Assembly: GCA_002478945.1 (NCBI GenBank)
Contig: DLKM01000014.1
Span: 1-44,999 of the forward strand
Reading direction: 5' to 3'
DNA length: 44,999 nucleotides
From: Christensenella sp. UBA7588
GTDB lineage: Bacteria; Bacillota; Clostridia; Christensenellales; CAG-917
The notes under the pieces are model-generated. The model saw nothing but the letters and a program-made list of their open reading frames with translations, was not told where the DNA came from and searched no databases. Positions 32,425 to 41,553 of this stretch are shown one piece after another (position 1 is the stretch's first letter; each line of letters starts with the position of its first letter). The position numbers were made by a program, and so were the translations under genes.

Positions 32425-34931
32425 TAAAGTATTCGGACAATGCTCGCAACGTCCTGAACGTGGCGGGCGAACTTGCGGTACGCACGGGCGGTCTTATTTG
32501 CACCGAGCATATTTTGTACGGGCTTTTGAGCGTTGACGGAAGCGCGAAACGCATTCTCAATCAATGCGGACTGTACGAGGACGACGTCGTGAAAATCTTT
32601 TCTCCGATGCCGTTGAGACCAAACGTGGAGATGTCCGCAAGAGCAGGCAGAGCGGTTGAAAACGCAAGGGAAGTAGCGTGCAGACTCGGCTCGTCCTGCG
32701 TAGGCACGGAGCATATTTTGTATACGATTCTCGACGAAACGTCGTCCGTTGCCGCAGACGTACTCAGAAGTTGCGGTATAGACCCCGAGAGTTTGCAAAG
32801 ACTTACCTACAACGCCATAGTTTCGAGCGGAGATTCAAGACCCGCAATGTGCGTCGCAAACGGCTCGCACGAGAGCGTAAACAACGTGCTTGACGGATAC
32901 GTTTCGCAATTTTTCAAAGATTCCGACAAAAATGAGTCGGATTTTGCGCAACCGACAATCGCTTCGCAAAACGAAAAAGAAGATTTCGATTTGTCCAAAT
33001 ACGGCACGGATTTGACCAAAAAAGCAAGAGAAGGCAAGCTCGACCCCGTTATCGGCAGAGGCAAAGAGACGGAAAGAGTCATACAGGTGCTTTGCCGCAG
33101 AACCAAAAACAATCCCGTTTTGATAGGCGAACCGGGCGTGGGCAAGAGCGCGGTTATAGACGGACTCGCGCAAGCCATAGTAAACGGAGACGTTCCCGAC
33201 GCGTTGAGAGGGAAAACGGTGTTTTCTCTCGATTTGACGTCGCTTGTGGCAGGAACGAGATACAGAGGAGATTTTGAAGAAAGATTGAAAGAAACCCTCA
33301 ACGGCATTAAGCGCAGAGGGGATATTTTGCTTTTTATCGACGAGATTCACACCATTCTCAAAGCAGGCTCGAGCGAGGGAGGTCTTGACATCGCAAACGT
33401 GTTGAAACCTATGCTCGCAAGAGGCGAACTGCAGACGATAGGCGCAACCACGCTTGAAGAATATCGCAAACAATTCGAGCAAGACAGCGCGTTAGAACGC
33501 CGTTTTCAACCTGTTTTGGTGGAAGAACCGAGCGTGAGCGATACCATTGAGATTTTGCAAGGCTTGAAGCCTAAATACGAAGCGCATCACGGCGTAATCA
33601 TAACGGACGAGGCCATTTCGTCCGCCGCGATTCTATCGGACAGATACGTCGCGGACAGATTTTTGCCAGATAAAGCGATTGACCTTATAGACGAGGCGGC
33701 GTCGAGAAAGAAAATTTTCAATTTTACCACTCCGCAGGAAATAAGAGAACTCGAGGCAAAAATCAAGCAAGCCGACCTCGATTTGAGCGAGGCAAAACGC
33801 AGAGATAACTTTGAGCTTTGCGCCAAATATAAGGCACTTCGAGACGATTGTATCGAAAAACGCGAAAAAGCGGAAATCGAATGGAAAGAAAAGTGCGCTT
33901 CTATGACGCTCTCAATAGGAGAGGACGAAATTGCCGAGGTAGTCGGTAATTGGACGGGAATCCCCGTAAACAAAATCACGCAGGGAGAGAGCGAGAAACT
34001 CGTCAATCTCGAAAACGCGTTGCAAGCGAGAGTTATCGGACAAGACGAAGCGTGCGTTGCCGTCGCAAGAGCGATTAAGCGTGCCAGAGCGGGGCTGAAA
34101 GACCCCAAACGCCCGATAGGCTCGTTTATTTTCCTCGGTCCGACGGGCGTTGGTAAGACGGAACTTGCAAAAGCACTTGCAGGCACTCTTTTCGGAGACG
34201 AAGATTTGCTTATCCGCGTGGATATGAGCGAATATATGGAGAAAGACAGCGTGTCGCGCCTTATAGGTTCGGCACCCGGTCTCGTCGGCTTCGAGGAGGG
34301 CGGACAGCTTACCGAAAAAGTGCGTAGAAAACCTTATTCCGTCGTGCTTTTCGATGAAATCGAAAAAGGACATCCAGACATCTTCAATATATTGTTGCAG
34401 ATTCTCGAGGACGGAATACTGACGGACAGTCACGGTCGTACTGTAAGTTTCAAAAACACGGTGGTAATTCTCACGTCAAATATCGGAGCGAAAGAGGCGG
34501 CGCAACCCAGACGAACTCTTGGATTTGCGAGCGCACAAAACGTCGAAAACGAAACGGAACGTGTGAGAGAAAGCCATATTCAGGCACTCAAGGGCGCAAT
34601 GAAACCCGAGATTATCAACCGCATAGACGAAATCGTAGTGTTCAAAAAGTTGGACAAAGACAGTCTGTTGAAAATCGCGGACCTTATGTTTGCTTCGCTT
34701 GAAAAACGTCTCGAAGAAAGGGGCGTATCCGTGGAGTTTTCAAAAGAAGCGAAAGAGTATATCGTCGGCGCGGGATACGACCCCGAGTACGGCGCAAGAC
34801 CGCTTCGTCGCACGGTTCAACGTCTTGTCGAAGATAAGTTGAGCGAGAAATTGATAAGAGGCGAAATCGGCGCAAACGACAAAGTAAAGATAGATTGCGA
34901 CGGCGATAATCTTACGTTTGAAAAAGCGTAA
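32421..34931 (+). CDS. clpC: ATP-dependent Clp protease ATP-binding subunit ClpC
   Basis: Hexameric unfoldase feeding ClpP; partner of the arginine kinase McsB. The 836-residue protein has an N-terminal double Clp-N repeat (NARNVLNVAGELA, TEHILYGLLS, GTEHILYTIL), AAA+ module 1 with Walker A GEPGVGKSA and Walker B LLFIDEIHTI, a coiled-coil M-domain with a UVR-type segment (DNFELCAKYKALRDD), and AAA+ module 2 with GPTGVGKTE and VLFDEIEKGHPD. The C-terminal domain (GYDPEYGARPLRRTVQR) is normal. The start ATG overlaps the mcsAB stop (ATGA). No clear terminator follows, though a weak AAAACGC/GCGTTTT pair lies 34940-35000. Confidence 0.96.
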   Translation: MIKYSDNARNVLNVAGELAVRTGGLICTEHILYGLLSVDGSAKRILNQCGLYEDDVVKIFSPMPLRPNVEMSARAGRAVENAREVACRLGSSCVGTEHILYTILDETSSVAADVLRSCGIDPESLQRLTYNAIVSSGDSRPAMCVANGSHESVNNVLDGYVSQFFKDSDKNESDFAQPTIASQNEKEDFDLSKYGTDLTKKAREGKLDPVIGRGKETERVIQVLCRRTKNNPVLIGEPGVGKSAVIDGLAQAIVNGDVPDALRGKTVFSLDLTSLVAGTRYRGDFEERLKETLNGIKRRGDILLFIDEIHTILKAGSSEGGLDIANVLKPMLARGELQTIGATTLEEYRKQFEQDSALERRFQPVLVEEPSVSDTIEILQGLKPKYEAHHGVIITDEAISSAAILSDRYVADRFLPDKAIDLIDEAASRKKIFNFTTPQEIRELEAKIKQADLDLSEAKRRDNFELCAKYKALRDDCIEKREKAEIEWKEKCASMTLSIGEDEIAEVVGNWTGIPVNKITQGESEKLVNLENALQARVIGQDEACVAVARAIKRARAGLKDPKRPIGSFIFLGPTGVGKTELAKALAGTLFGDEDLLIRVDMSEYMEKDSVSRLIGSAPGLVGFEEGGQLTEKVRRKPYSVVLFDEIEKGHPDIFNILLQILEDGILTDSHGRTVSFKNTVVILTSNIGAKEAAQPRRTLGFASAQNVENETERVRESHIQALKGAMKPEIINRIDEIVVFKKLDKDSLLKIADLMFASLEKRLEERGVSVEFSKEAKEYIVGAGYDPEYGARPLRRTVQRLVEDKLSEKLIRGEIGANDKVKIDCDGDNLTFEKA

Positions 34932-35007
34932 GAGCGGATAAAACGCGATTGCGACTTCGGAAAATTCGGTTTTTGTCCGTTAAAATCGTCAAAATGCGTT
35001 TTTGCTA

Positions 35008-35036
35008 TTGAATAATAAAAATATATTTGCTATAAT
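35008..35036 (+). promoter_or_regulatory. Promoter of the hpf-pgi-ruvC operon
   Basis: TTGAAT (35008-35013), a 17-base spacer and TATAAT (35031-35036). A perfect AGGAGG ribosome site follows at 35055-35060. Confidence 0.75.
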
Positions 35037-35067
35037 GCATATATAAAGAACTTCAGGAGGTTACTTT

Positions 35068-35400
35068 ATGAGAATCGAAATTTTTGGCAAGAACTACAAC
35101 CCAAGTGATTCACTCAAGGCAATCACCGAGAAAAAGTGCGCAAAACTCGAAAGACGCTTTGCGGACGACGACACGGAAGTTAAGTTTACCGTTACTTACG
35201 AAAACGGCGATTACACGACGGATATGGTCGTGACGAGCAAAGGCTTGACTTACCGCGCGCAGGCTGTGTCCGAATCTCCGTTCGACAACGTGGACGAAGT
35301 TATCCCCAGACTTCTCGGACAGATGAGAAAGCAAAAAGACATCTGGGAAAAAGATAAAAAGGGCGCTCCCAACGTTTACGACGAGGGCGAAGAAGAATAA
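35068..35400 (+). CDS. hpf: Short ribosome hibernation promoting factor (HPF/RaiA family)
   Basis: Binds the 30S decoding centre in resting cells. This 110-residue protein has the S30AE fold: MRIEIFGKNYNPSDSLKAITEKKCAKLERRF, FTVTYENGDYTTDMVV, YRAQAVSESPFDNVDEVIPRLLGQMRKQKD. It lacks the C-terminal dimerisation domain of the long form (~180 residues) usual in Bacillota, so it resembles the short HPF/YfiA type and should not form 100S dimers the same way. It has its own strong promoter. The next gene starts at the base after its stop. Confidence 0.88.
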   Translation: MRIEIFGKNYNPSDSLKAITEKKCAKLERRFADDDTEVKFTVTYENGDYTTDMVVTSKGLTYRAQAVSESPFDNVDEVIPRLLGQMRKQKDIWEKDKKGAPNVYDEGEEE

Positions 35401-36180
35401 ATGAAAGTCGGAATATCGACAGCTACATTTTTCACAAAGGAATTGACCGAGAACTCGTTCTCGGTCATTCAACGCTGTGGAGCAGACGTCGCAGAGGTGT
35501 TTCTTACCACTTTTTGCGAATACGAAAGCGATTTTGCAAGGCTTTTGGCAGAGAGAAAAGGCACGCTGGAAGTGTTTTCGGTACACGCTCTCAATACCGA
35601 GTTCGAGCCGCAACTTTTCAACGTTGCGCCGAGAACGTATCAGGACGCGGAGAAAGTGTATCGCAAGGTACTCGAGGCAGGCAGAATACTCGGCGCGAAA
35701 GCCTATACTTTTCACGGACAGCCGAGGCTCAAACGCAACGTGGAATTCGACCCCGTGTTCGTCGGAAAGAAAATGGCACAACTCAACGAAATCGCAAGCG
35801 ATTACGGCGTGAAACTCTGCCTTGAAAACGTGCATTGGGCAACTTTCAATACTCCCGATTTCTACAGGAGAATGAAAGAATACGCGCCGTCCGTCGGTAC
35901 CGTTCTCGACGTTAAGCAGGCAAGGCAGTCCGGCTACGATTGGAGAGAGTATCTCGACGTTATGGGAGACAGTCTTACCAACGTGCATCTCAGCGACGTA
36001 AAGGACGGAGAAATCGCAATGGTAGGCAAAGGGGAGTTTCCGTTTGCAGAGCTTATCGCAAGGCTCAAAGACAAAGGCTACGACGGACCGCTTATCATCG
36101 AACAATACGCAAAAAATTACGATTCCTACGACGAAGTGGCGGAATCGGTTGAATATTTGAAAAATCTTTTGGAGGCATAA
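35401..36180 (+). CDS. Sugar phosphate isomerase/epimerase-like TIM barrel (AP_endonuc_2 family)
   Basis: 259 residues with the xylose-isomerase-like TIM barrel pattern. Likely metal ligands are Glu in CLENVHW, Asp in VLDVKQA, His in NVHLSDVKDG and Glu in IIEQYAKNY. An early HGQPR also fits. Such proteins isomerise or epimerise sugars or inositols, or act as endonuclease IV; this one is shorter and lacks clear DNA-binding features, so the sugar role is preferred. It starts directly after the hpf stop and ends 4 bases before pgi. The substrate is unknown. Confidence 0.8.
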   Translation: MKVGISTATFFTKELTENSFSVIQRCGADVAEVFLTTFCEYESDFARLLAERKGTLEVFSVHALNTEFEPQLFNVAPRTYQDAEKVYRKVLEAGRILGAKAYTFHGQPRLKRNVEFDPVFVGKKMAQLNEIASDYGVKLCLENVHWATFNTPDFYRRMKEYAPSVGTVLDVKQARQSGYDWREYLDVMGDSLTNVHLSDVKDGEIAMVGKGEFPFAELIARLKDKGYDGPLIIEQYAKNYDSYDEVAESVEYLKNLLEA

Positions 36181-36184
36181 AAAG

Positions 36185-37579
36185 ATGAGATTGAAATTTG
36201 ACTTCAACAATATGATGGAGTCTGCTATCGGCGAACAAGGCATTACCGAAAAGGAAATAGAAAGCGTTCTCGACAAAGCGCAAGACAGTTACGCATACTT
36301 CGAGAAAAATCGCGGCACGGGCTGGATGGGTTGGTCGGAACTTCCGTACAATCAGGAAGATATAGTCCGCGACATCATTTATACGGCGGCGGAAGTGCGT
36401 GCGCATTACGACAATTTCGTAGTACTCGGAATCGGCGGCAGCGCGCTCGGTCCTATGGCGGTATTCAATGCGCTTTGCCATTTCAGATACAACGACCTCG
36501 ACGCAAAGAAAAGAGGCGTTAAGTTCTACGTCGAAGATAACGTAGACCCCGAAAGAATGCTTGCGCTTCTCGACGTAATCGACGTGGAAAAGACGATGTT
36601 CAACGTCATTACCAAGTCGGGTGCGACGTCCGAAACGATGAGTCAATATCTCATCATTACCGATATTCTCAAGAAAAAATGCGGAGACGATTGGGCAAAG
36701 CACATAATCGCAACCACGTCTCAAAGCAAGGGCAATCTTATCAAACTTGCAAAGAAAGAAGGATTTAAGACCTATTATATCCCCGACGGCGTAGGCGGAC
36801 GTTTCAGCGAACTTTGCCCCGTGGGACTTCTTCCGGCGGCGGTACTCGGCATCGATATTATCGGACTTTTGCGCGGCGCGGCGGAGATGGACAAGGCTTG
36901 CAATTCCTCCGACCCGTACAAGAACCCCGCGCTTATGGCAGCGGTGCTTCAATACATAGCAATGGAGCAAAAAGGCAAAAACGTTTCCGTAATGATGCCT
37001 TATGCCGACAGCCTCAAACTTATTGCCGACTGGTATTGCCAACTTTGGGGCGAGAGCCTCGGCAAAGCCGTGGATTTCGACGGCAACGTGGTGCATAAAG
37101 GTCAAACTCCCGTCAAATCTTTGGGCGTTACCGACCAACATTCGCAAGTGCAACTTTACACCGAAGGTCCGTTTGACAAAGTGGTTACGTTCATCGGCGT
37201 TAAGAAGTACAGAGGAGACGTGGTAATCGCAAACGGCGCGGAAGAATTTGCGGACGTGAACTTCCTCTGCGGACACACTTTGGGAGAACTTATCAATACC
37301 GAAAGAGAAGCGACAGAATACGCGCTCACTCGCTCCAAACATATGAACCGCACGATTATGCTTGACGAAGTCAACGCAAACACGATTGGACAACTGCTTA
37401 TGTTCTTCCAACTCGAGACGGCGTATTGCGGCAAAATGCTCAATATCGACACGTTCAATCAACCCGGCGTCGAAGAAGGCAAAAACGCAACTTACGCAAT
37501 GTTTAACAGAGCGGGCTACGAAGCAAAGAAAGCGGAACTCGAAGCCGCACCAAAAAAATCGGAAAAATACATCATCTGA
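36185..37579 (+). CDS. pgi: Glucose-6-phosphate isomerase
   Basis: Interconverts glucose-6-phosphate and fructose-6-phosphate in glycolysis. The 464-residue protein has VVLGIGGSALGPMA (SIS phosphate loop), ITKSGATSETMSQ, YYIPDGVGGRFSELCPVGLLPAA and the substrate-contact loop GVTDQHSQVQLYTEGP. The length is that of the compact bacterial PGI type. Start ATG 36185 follows the previous stop by 4 bases and has GGAGG just before it inside the upstream gene, suggesting tight coupling. Confidence 0.95.
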   Translation: MRLKFDFNNMMESAIGEQGITEKEIESVLDKAQDSYAYFEKNRGTGWMGWSELPYNQEDIVRDIIYTAAEVRAHYDNFVVLGIGGSALGPMAVFNALCHFRYNDLDAKKRGVKFYVEDNVDPERMLALLDVIDVEKTMFNVITKSGATSETMSQYLIITDILKKKCGDDWAKHIIATTSQSKGNLIKLAKKEGFKTYYIPDGVGGRFSELCPVGLLPAAVLGIDIIGLLRGAAEMDKACNSSDPYKNPALMAAVLQYIAMEQKGKNVSVMMPYADSLKLIADWYCQLWGESLGKAVDFDGNVVHKGQTPVKSLGVTDQHSQVQLYTEGPFDKVVTFIGVKKYRGDVVIANGAEEFADVNFLCGHTLGELINTEREATEYALTRSKHMNRTIMLDEVNANTIGQLLMFFQLETAYCGKMLNIDTFNQPGVEEGKNATYAMFNRAGYEAKKAELEAAPKKSEKYII

Positions 37580-37581
37580 GT

Positions 37582-38628
37582 ATGCTTGAACTTAGAGGAG
37601 TCGCAAAACAGTATCTGTACGGAGCCAGACTTTTCGGCTCGTTGGATATGAAATTCGAGAGCGGAGAAATCGTCGCTTTTCTCGGAGACGAGGGGAGCGG
37701 CAAAACTTCGTTGCTCAAGGTTATCGCTGCCGTTACCGATTGCGAGGGGCAGGTCCTTTTCGACGGTCAGCCGCTCGACAAAAAGCCCGACGACGTTATT
37801 ATGGTTTTCGACGATTTGGCGTTGTTTGAGAATCGCACGGGCTTTTATAACCTTGCATATCCGCTGAAGATAAGAGGTTGCGACAAGCAGTCCGTCATAG
37901 AAATCGTCAATCGTTGCGCGGATAAACTCGGCGTGGTTGCGATTTTGTACGACAAGATGAAAAACGTTCCGCTTATCGACAGAAAAAGACTTGCCGTGGC
38001 AAGGCTGTTTTTGCGAGACGCAAAAGTCATTCTCGTAGACGACATAACTTGCGGACTTTGCAAAGACGAGGCAAAACAACTTTGGAACGAGGTTGCGCCG
38101 ATACTGCAAGACTTTGCAAAACAAGGCAAAATCGTACTGTTTTCTACAAGCGATAAAGGCGAAGCGTTGAGCATCGCCGATAAAGTCGCCGTTCTCCATT
38201 ACGGTGAAGTGAAACAATTCGGCACTTACGAAAGCGTGCGTAGCAATCCGTCCAATATTTGGGCGGCGCAAGCGTTTGACGAGGATTATCATTTTGAAAA
38301 AGCGCGTCTCGAATGCAAAGACGGAACGCTTACGGCGGTCACGGAGGACGGCTTCGAAATCGACCTTACGCATCTAAAAGACAGAATCGTCGAGAGTTAT
38401 ATCTCACAAAACGTTTTCGTTGGGTGGAACTGCGATTCTTACGATACGTCGGGAGAGCGAAAAGAAAAAGTCGAGAGTTATCTCCGCACGGAAAACGGAT
38501 ATTGCCTAAAAACCAAGAACGGTGTCGTGCGCTCCGAGAAAAAACTCGACGAAACGGGTACGCTTGCGCAAAAAGGCAAAGCGGCGGTGTACGATTTTAC
38601 CAACGAAAACAGCATAATTATTGCGTAA
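37582..38628 (+). CDS. Degenerate MsmX/UgpC-like ABC transporter ATP-binding protein
   Basis: 348 residues arranged like sugar-importer ATPases: an ABC domain (1-~235) and a C-terminal TOBE-like part. Walker A GDEGSGKT (35-42) is intact, but other motifs are changed: Q-loop VFQD is VFDD (D77), signature LSGGQ is LIDRK (131-135), the catalytic Glu of Walker B is Asp154 (ILVDDI) and the H-loop histidine is Ser180 (FSTSDKGEA). The overall alignment (LFENRTGFYNLAYPLKIRG, EALSIADKVAVLHYGEVKQFGTYE, SNPSN) is still clearly of that family. It may bind ATP but probably hydrolyses it poorly, suggesting a regulatory role. It sits between pgi and ruvC with no permease nearby. Confidence 0.8.
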   Translation: MLELRGVAKQYLYGARLFGSLDMKFESGEIVAFLGDEGSGKTSLLKVIAAVTDCEGQVLFDGQPLDKKPDDVIMVFDDLALFENRTGFYNLAYPLKIRGCDKQSVIEIVNRCADKLGVVAILYDKMKNVPLIDRKRLAVARLFLRDAKVILVDDITCGLCKDEAKQLWNEVAPILQDFAKQGKIVLFSTSDKGEALSIADKVAVLHYGEVKQFGTYESVRSNPSNIWAAQAFDEDYHFEKARLECKDGTLTAVTEDGFEIDLTHLKDRIVESYISQNVFVGWNCDSYDTSGERKEKVESYLRTENGYCLKTKNGVVRSEKKLDETGTLAQKGKAAVYDFTNENSIIIA

Positions 38629-38642
38629 AACAAGGACAAATT

Positions 38643-39140
38643 ATGATTATTTTGGGCATCGACCCCGGTCTTGCGACTATGGGGTACGGAGTGATAAACG
38701 CCGTAAAAGGCAACTACACCGTGGTAGACTACGGTGCGGTAATCACGCCCAAAGATTGCACTTTGCCGCAAAGACTCAAACAACTCGAAGAAGGCGTGGA
38801 GGAGCTTATCGCAACGTTCAAGCCCGACAACGTCGCGATTGAGGAATTGTTTTTCTCAAAAAACATCACGACGGGTATTCCCGTTGCGGAAGCGAGGGGA
38901 GTGATTCTTCTTACCGCCGTGAAAGGTCTCGGAGACGAAGTGTACGAGTATACGCCAAATCAGATTAAACAAGCCGTTACGGGTTACGGCGGCGCGGACA
39001 AGATACAGATGCAACATATGGTTCAAGTGCTGTTGAGGCTCAAGAGCGTGCCTCGTCCCGACGACGCGGCAGACGCCCTCGCAGTTGCGATATGCCACGC
39101 GCAGACAAGCAGAATGATGAACAATTTCAAGATTCAATGA
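38643..39140 (+). CDS. ruvC: Holliday junction resolvase RuvC
   Basis: Cuts Holliday junctions in recombination repair together with RuvAB. The 165-residue protein starts MIILGIDPGLATMGYG (first catalytic Asp), then IEELFFSKN (Glu), EARGVILL and the C-terminal PDDAADALAVAICHA (Asp residues). An upstream extension of the frame to 38313 only overlaps the ABC gene; ATG 38643 has AAGGACA before it and starts the conserved domain. Last gene of the hpf operon and first of the ruvC-ruvA-ruvB series, split here by repeat-rich gaps. Confidence 0.95.
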   Translation: MIILGIDPGLATMGYGVINAVKGNYTVVDYGAVITPKDCTLPQRLKQLEEGVEELIATFKPDNVAIEELFFSKNITTGIPVAEARGVILLTAVKGLGDEVYEYTPNQIKQAVTGYGGADKIQMQHMVQVLLRLKSVPRPDDAADALAVAICHAQTSRMMNNFKIQ

Positions 39141-39294
39141 GAATTGATAATTCTTAATCGATAATTGCGGAGAGCGGAGCTTTATCACGATAAAGAATAT
39201 TTGCGGAATACTCCGCTTGTCGTTCAAAGGGAACGAAGCGACCGTATGAATCCGACGGAAAATAAATGCGCCGAAAGCGCGCGCAAAGGAAAAT
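39141..39294. repeat. Intergenic dispersed repeat between ruvC and ruvA
   Basis: Contains small palindromes (GAATT.AATTC near 39142, CTTTAT.ATAAAG at 39180-39195). It also holds a 41-base element at 39205-39245 that matches 35 of 41 bases of 4365-4405, where it also follows AT-rich short repeats. No coding sequence. Confidence 0.6.
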
Positions 39295-39879
39295 ATGTAC
39301 AATTACATTCAAGGCAAAATAGTTGATAAGACGCTTACGTCTATCGTCGTCGACAACAACGGAATCGGCTATGAAATCGGCGTCAGCGGAAATACGCTTA
39401 TGGACGTCGATTTGGGCGAAATCGTCAAGATTTACACTTATCTGTACGTCAAAGAGGACGAAATGTCGCTTTACGGCTTTTCTCGTTCCGACGAGAAAAA
39501 ATTGTTTTTGCGCCTTATCGAAATCAGCGGCATAGGCCCGAAAATGGCAATGCAAATTCTCGGCGGATACGATATAAAGACGCTTACCGTCGCAATCGCA
39601 AGCGGAGATATAAAAACCCTCACGAAGATTAAAGGTCTTGGCAAAAAGACGGCAGAGCTTATCGTGTTGAGCCTCAGAGAACAGGTTGCGGACGATATTA
39701 CTCTTTTCAACGACCACAGCGACGCAGTCACGGGAGAGGATATTGCCGACGCCGTATTTGCGCTCGAAAGTCTCGGACTTTCAAAGACGGAAGCCGTGCG
39801 TATGGCTACCGAGGCAAGCAAGAGCGTACACGGTACGGAGGAGATTATCAGAAGATGCTTGCAGAGTATGAGCAAGTGA
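39295..39879 (+). CDS. ruvA: Holliday junction branch migration protein RuvA
   Basis: DNA-binding tetramer that holds the Holliday junction for RuvB. 194 residues: domain I starts MYNYIQGKIVDKTLTSIVVDNNGIGYEI, with YLYVKEDEMSLYGF. Domain II has two helix-hairpin-helix motifs (ISGIGPKMAMQIL and IKGLGKKTAELIVLSL). Domain III (ADAVFALESLGLSKTEAVRMA) binds RuvB. AAAGGAAA precedes the ATG. Confidence 0.95.
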   Translation: MYNYIQGKIVDKTLTSIVVDNNGIGYEIGVSGNTLMDVDLGEIVKIYTYLYVKEDEMSLYGFSRSDEKKLFLRLIEISGIGPKMAMQILGGYDIKTLTVAIASGDIKTLTKIKGLGKKTAELIVLSLREQVADDITLFNDHSDAVTGEDIADAVFALESLGLSKTEAVRMATEASKSVHGTEEIIRRCLQSMSK

Positions 39880-40472
39880 GATTTTTGCGCCGAATGCTAA
39901 ACACGTTGCTCAAACGGCATTGCGGCGATGACAACAAATACATTTGTTGCCATAAACCGCATTTGTTCTCGCAACTGCTACCGCGCAACCGATATACGCT
40001 ATCAGTCGTAGATAGATAAAAATTCCTGTCGCAGTTTCGCTATATCGGTTGCTTGGTGTATGCACTTCGTGCGTAAGGTTGCAAATGAAAACTAATCGGC
40101 GCAATTAACGAATACTCATTCAAGGTGTGCTTATAAACGGTATGTGCTTATTCGGAGTTTCGAGCCGCAAGGCGGCGAGCGTTTGAGCGCCGAACTTGAC
40201 GAATAGTACAAGTGAGCCGACAAGTGTTGTTCTTTTTGTCGGCGAACGAGTGATATAACAAGTGAACGATACTTATCTATGTGAGTGCCGAGTTCCCCTC
40301 TTGCGAACGATGTTTGTTTTAGTAGAGAAACGACATCTATTTGAGCAATAGGGGAAAGCCCGAAGGGAAGGGGTGATGTTGCATTAAAGATGCTACGCGC
40401 TAACTCGGAATGGAAATCGGAATCGATGACTGCAAACGAAAATTTGAAAATAACATACCGTATAGGTAATAT
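39880..40472. repeat. 593-bp repeat-rich gap between ruvA and ruvB
   Basis: No gene seen. A 23-base sequence at 39884-39906 (core GCGCCGAATGCTAAACACGT) recurs exactly at 42612-42634 after queA. Perfect 12-base inverted arms GCAACCGATATA/TATATCGGTTGC lie at 39985-39996 and 40041-40052. A hairpin GCCGACAA/TTGTCGGC is at 40216-40243. A 12-base pair with one mismatch (TTCCCCTCTTGC 40294-40305, GCAATAGGGGAA 40345-40356) encloses smaller stems. Several modules of extragenic palindromes seem to be strung together. Confidence 0.6.
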
Positions 40473-41513
40473 ATGATAAAATCGCAATTTACAAAAGAAA
40501 ATCAAGATTTCGAGCTTGACAACAGGGTTGTGAGTTCGTTGACCATCGAGGACGACGAACAGGAAAACAGCCTTCGTCCGCATAGTATGGACGAATACGT
40601 CGGACAAGAGAAAATCAAAAAGAATCTGCAAGTGTTCATTTCCGCCGCAAAAGCAAGAAAGGACGCACTTGACCACGTTTTGTTATACGGACCTCCCGGA
40701 CTCGGCAAAACCACGCTTGCTCACGTCATAGCAAGCGAATTGGGCGCACAAATCAGAGTTACGAGCGGACCTGCAATCGAGAAAGCCGCAGACCTTGCGT
40801 CGTTGCTTACCAACCTCGAAAAAGGAGACGTGCTTTTTATCGACGAGATACATCGTCTCAATCGCAATATCGAAGAAGTGCTGTATCCCGCAATGGAAGA
40901 TTTTTCGCTTGACCTCGTAAACGGCACGGGACCTATGGCAAGGAGCATTCGCATTCCTCTCAAACGATTCACGCTTATCGGCGCAACCACGAGGGCAGGT
41001 ATGCTTTCAAGTCCGTTGAGAGACCGTTTCGGTATGGCGTTGAGGCTCGAGACTTATTCCGACGAGGAACTCAAGAAAATCGTTATGCGTTCGGCAGGTA
41101 TTCTCGGCATATCGATTGACGATACCGCCGCGCTCGAGCTTGCAAAGCGTTCGAGAGGCACGCCGCGTATCGCAAACAGACTTTTGCGCCGCGTGCGCGA
41201 TTTTGCGGAATACGAAAACCTTGACGGAATCAACCTCGAGATTACGCAAAAGGCGTTGCGACTTATGGACGTTGACGAACTCGGATTGGACGTTACCGAC
41301 CGCACCGTACTCGAAGCGATTATCGATAAATTCGGCGGAGGTCCCGTCGGCTTGGATACGCTGTCTGCGGCAACGGGAGAGGAGGCGTCTACGATTGAGG
41401 ACGTCGTTGAACCTTTCCTCATTCAACTCGGCTTTATATCGCGCACTCCGAGAGGCAGAGTCTGCACGAAGAACGCTTACGAGCATTTGGCTAGACCTTA
41501 TCCCGAGGCGTAA
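40473..41513 (+). CDS. ruvB: Holliday junction branch migration ATPase RuvB
   Basis: Hexameric AAA+ motor driving branch migration. 346 residues: RPHSMDEYVGQEKIKKNL, Walker A GPPGLGKTTLA, Walker B LFIDEIHRLNRNIEE, sensor 1 IGATTRAGMLSSPLRDRFGM and the C-terminal winged helix (GGGPVGLDTLSAATGEEASTIEDVVEPFLIQLGFI.RTPRGR). An extra ~20 residues precede the conserved start. The ribosome site is weak (AGGTAAT). Forms an apparent unit with queA 40 bases downstream. Confidence 0.96.
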   Translation: MIKSQFTKENQDFELDNRVVSSLTIEDDEQENSLRPHSMDEYVGQEKIKKNLQVFISAAKARKDALDHVLLYGPPGLGKTTLAHVIASELGAQIRVTSGPAIEKAADLASLLTNLEKGDVLFIDEIHRLNRNIEEVLYPAMEDFSLDLVNGTGPMARSIRIPLKRFTLIGATTRAGMLSSPLRDRFGMALRLETYSDEELKKIVMRSAGILGISIDDTAALELAKRSRGTPRIANRLLRRVRDFAEYENLDGINLEITQKALRLMDVDELGLDVTDRTVLEAIIDKFGGGPVGLDTLSAATGEEASTIEDVVEPFLIQLGFISRTPRGRVCTKNAYEHLARPYPEA

Positions 41514-41553
41514 CGACATTTAACATCACAAAACAACGGATAAAACATCGATT

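Noticed and set aside
36095..37462. 455-codon minus-strand frame opposite pgi
   Set aside because: Shadow of pgi, no motifs, no ribosome site.
40131..40676. 181-codon minus-strand frame over the ruvA-ruvB gap and ruvB start
   Set aside because: Half of it is antisense to ruvB and the rest is palindrome-rich DNA; no domain seen.
41514..41553. preQ1 riboswitch before queA
   Set aside because: Only 40 bases separate ruvB and queA and they show no hairpin or aptamer-like sequence.
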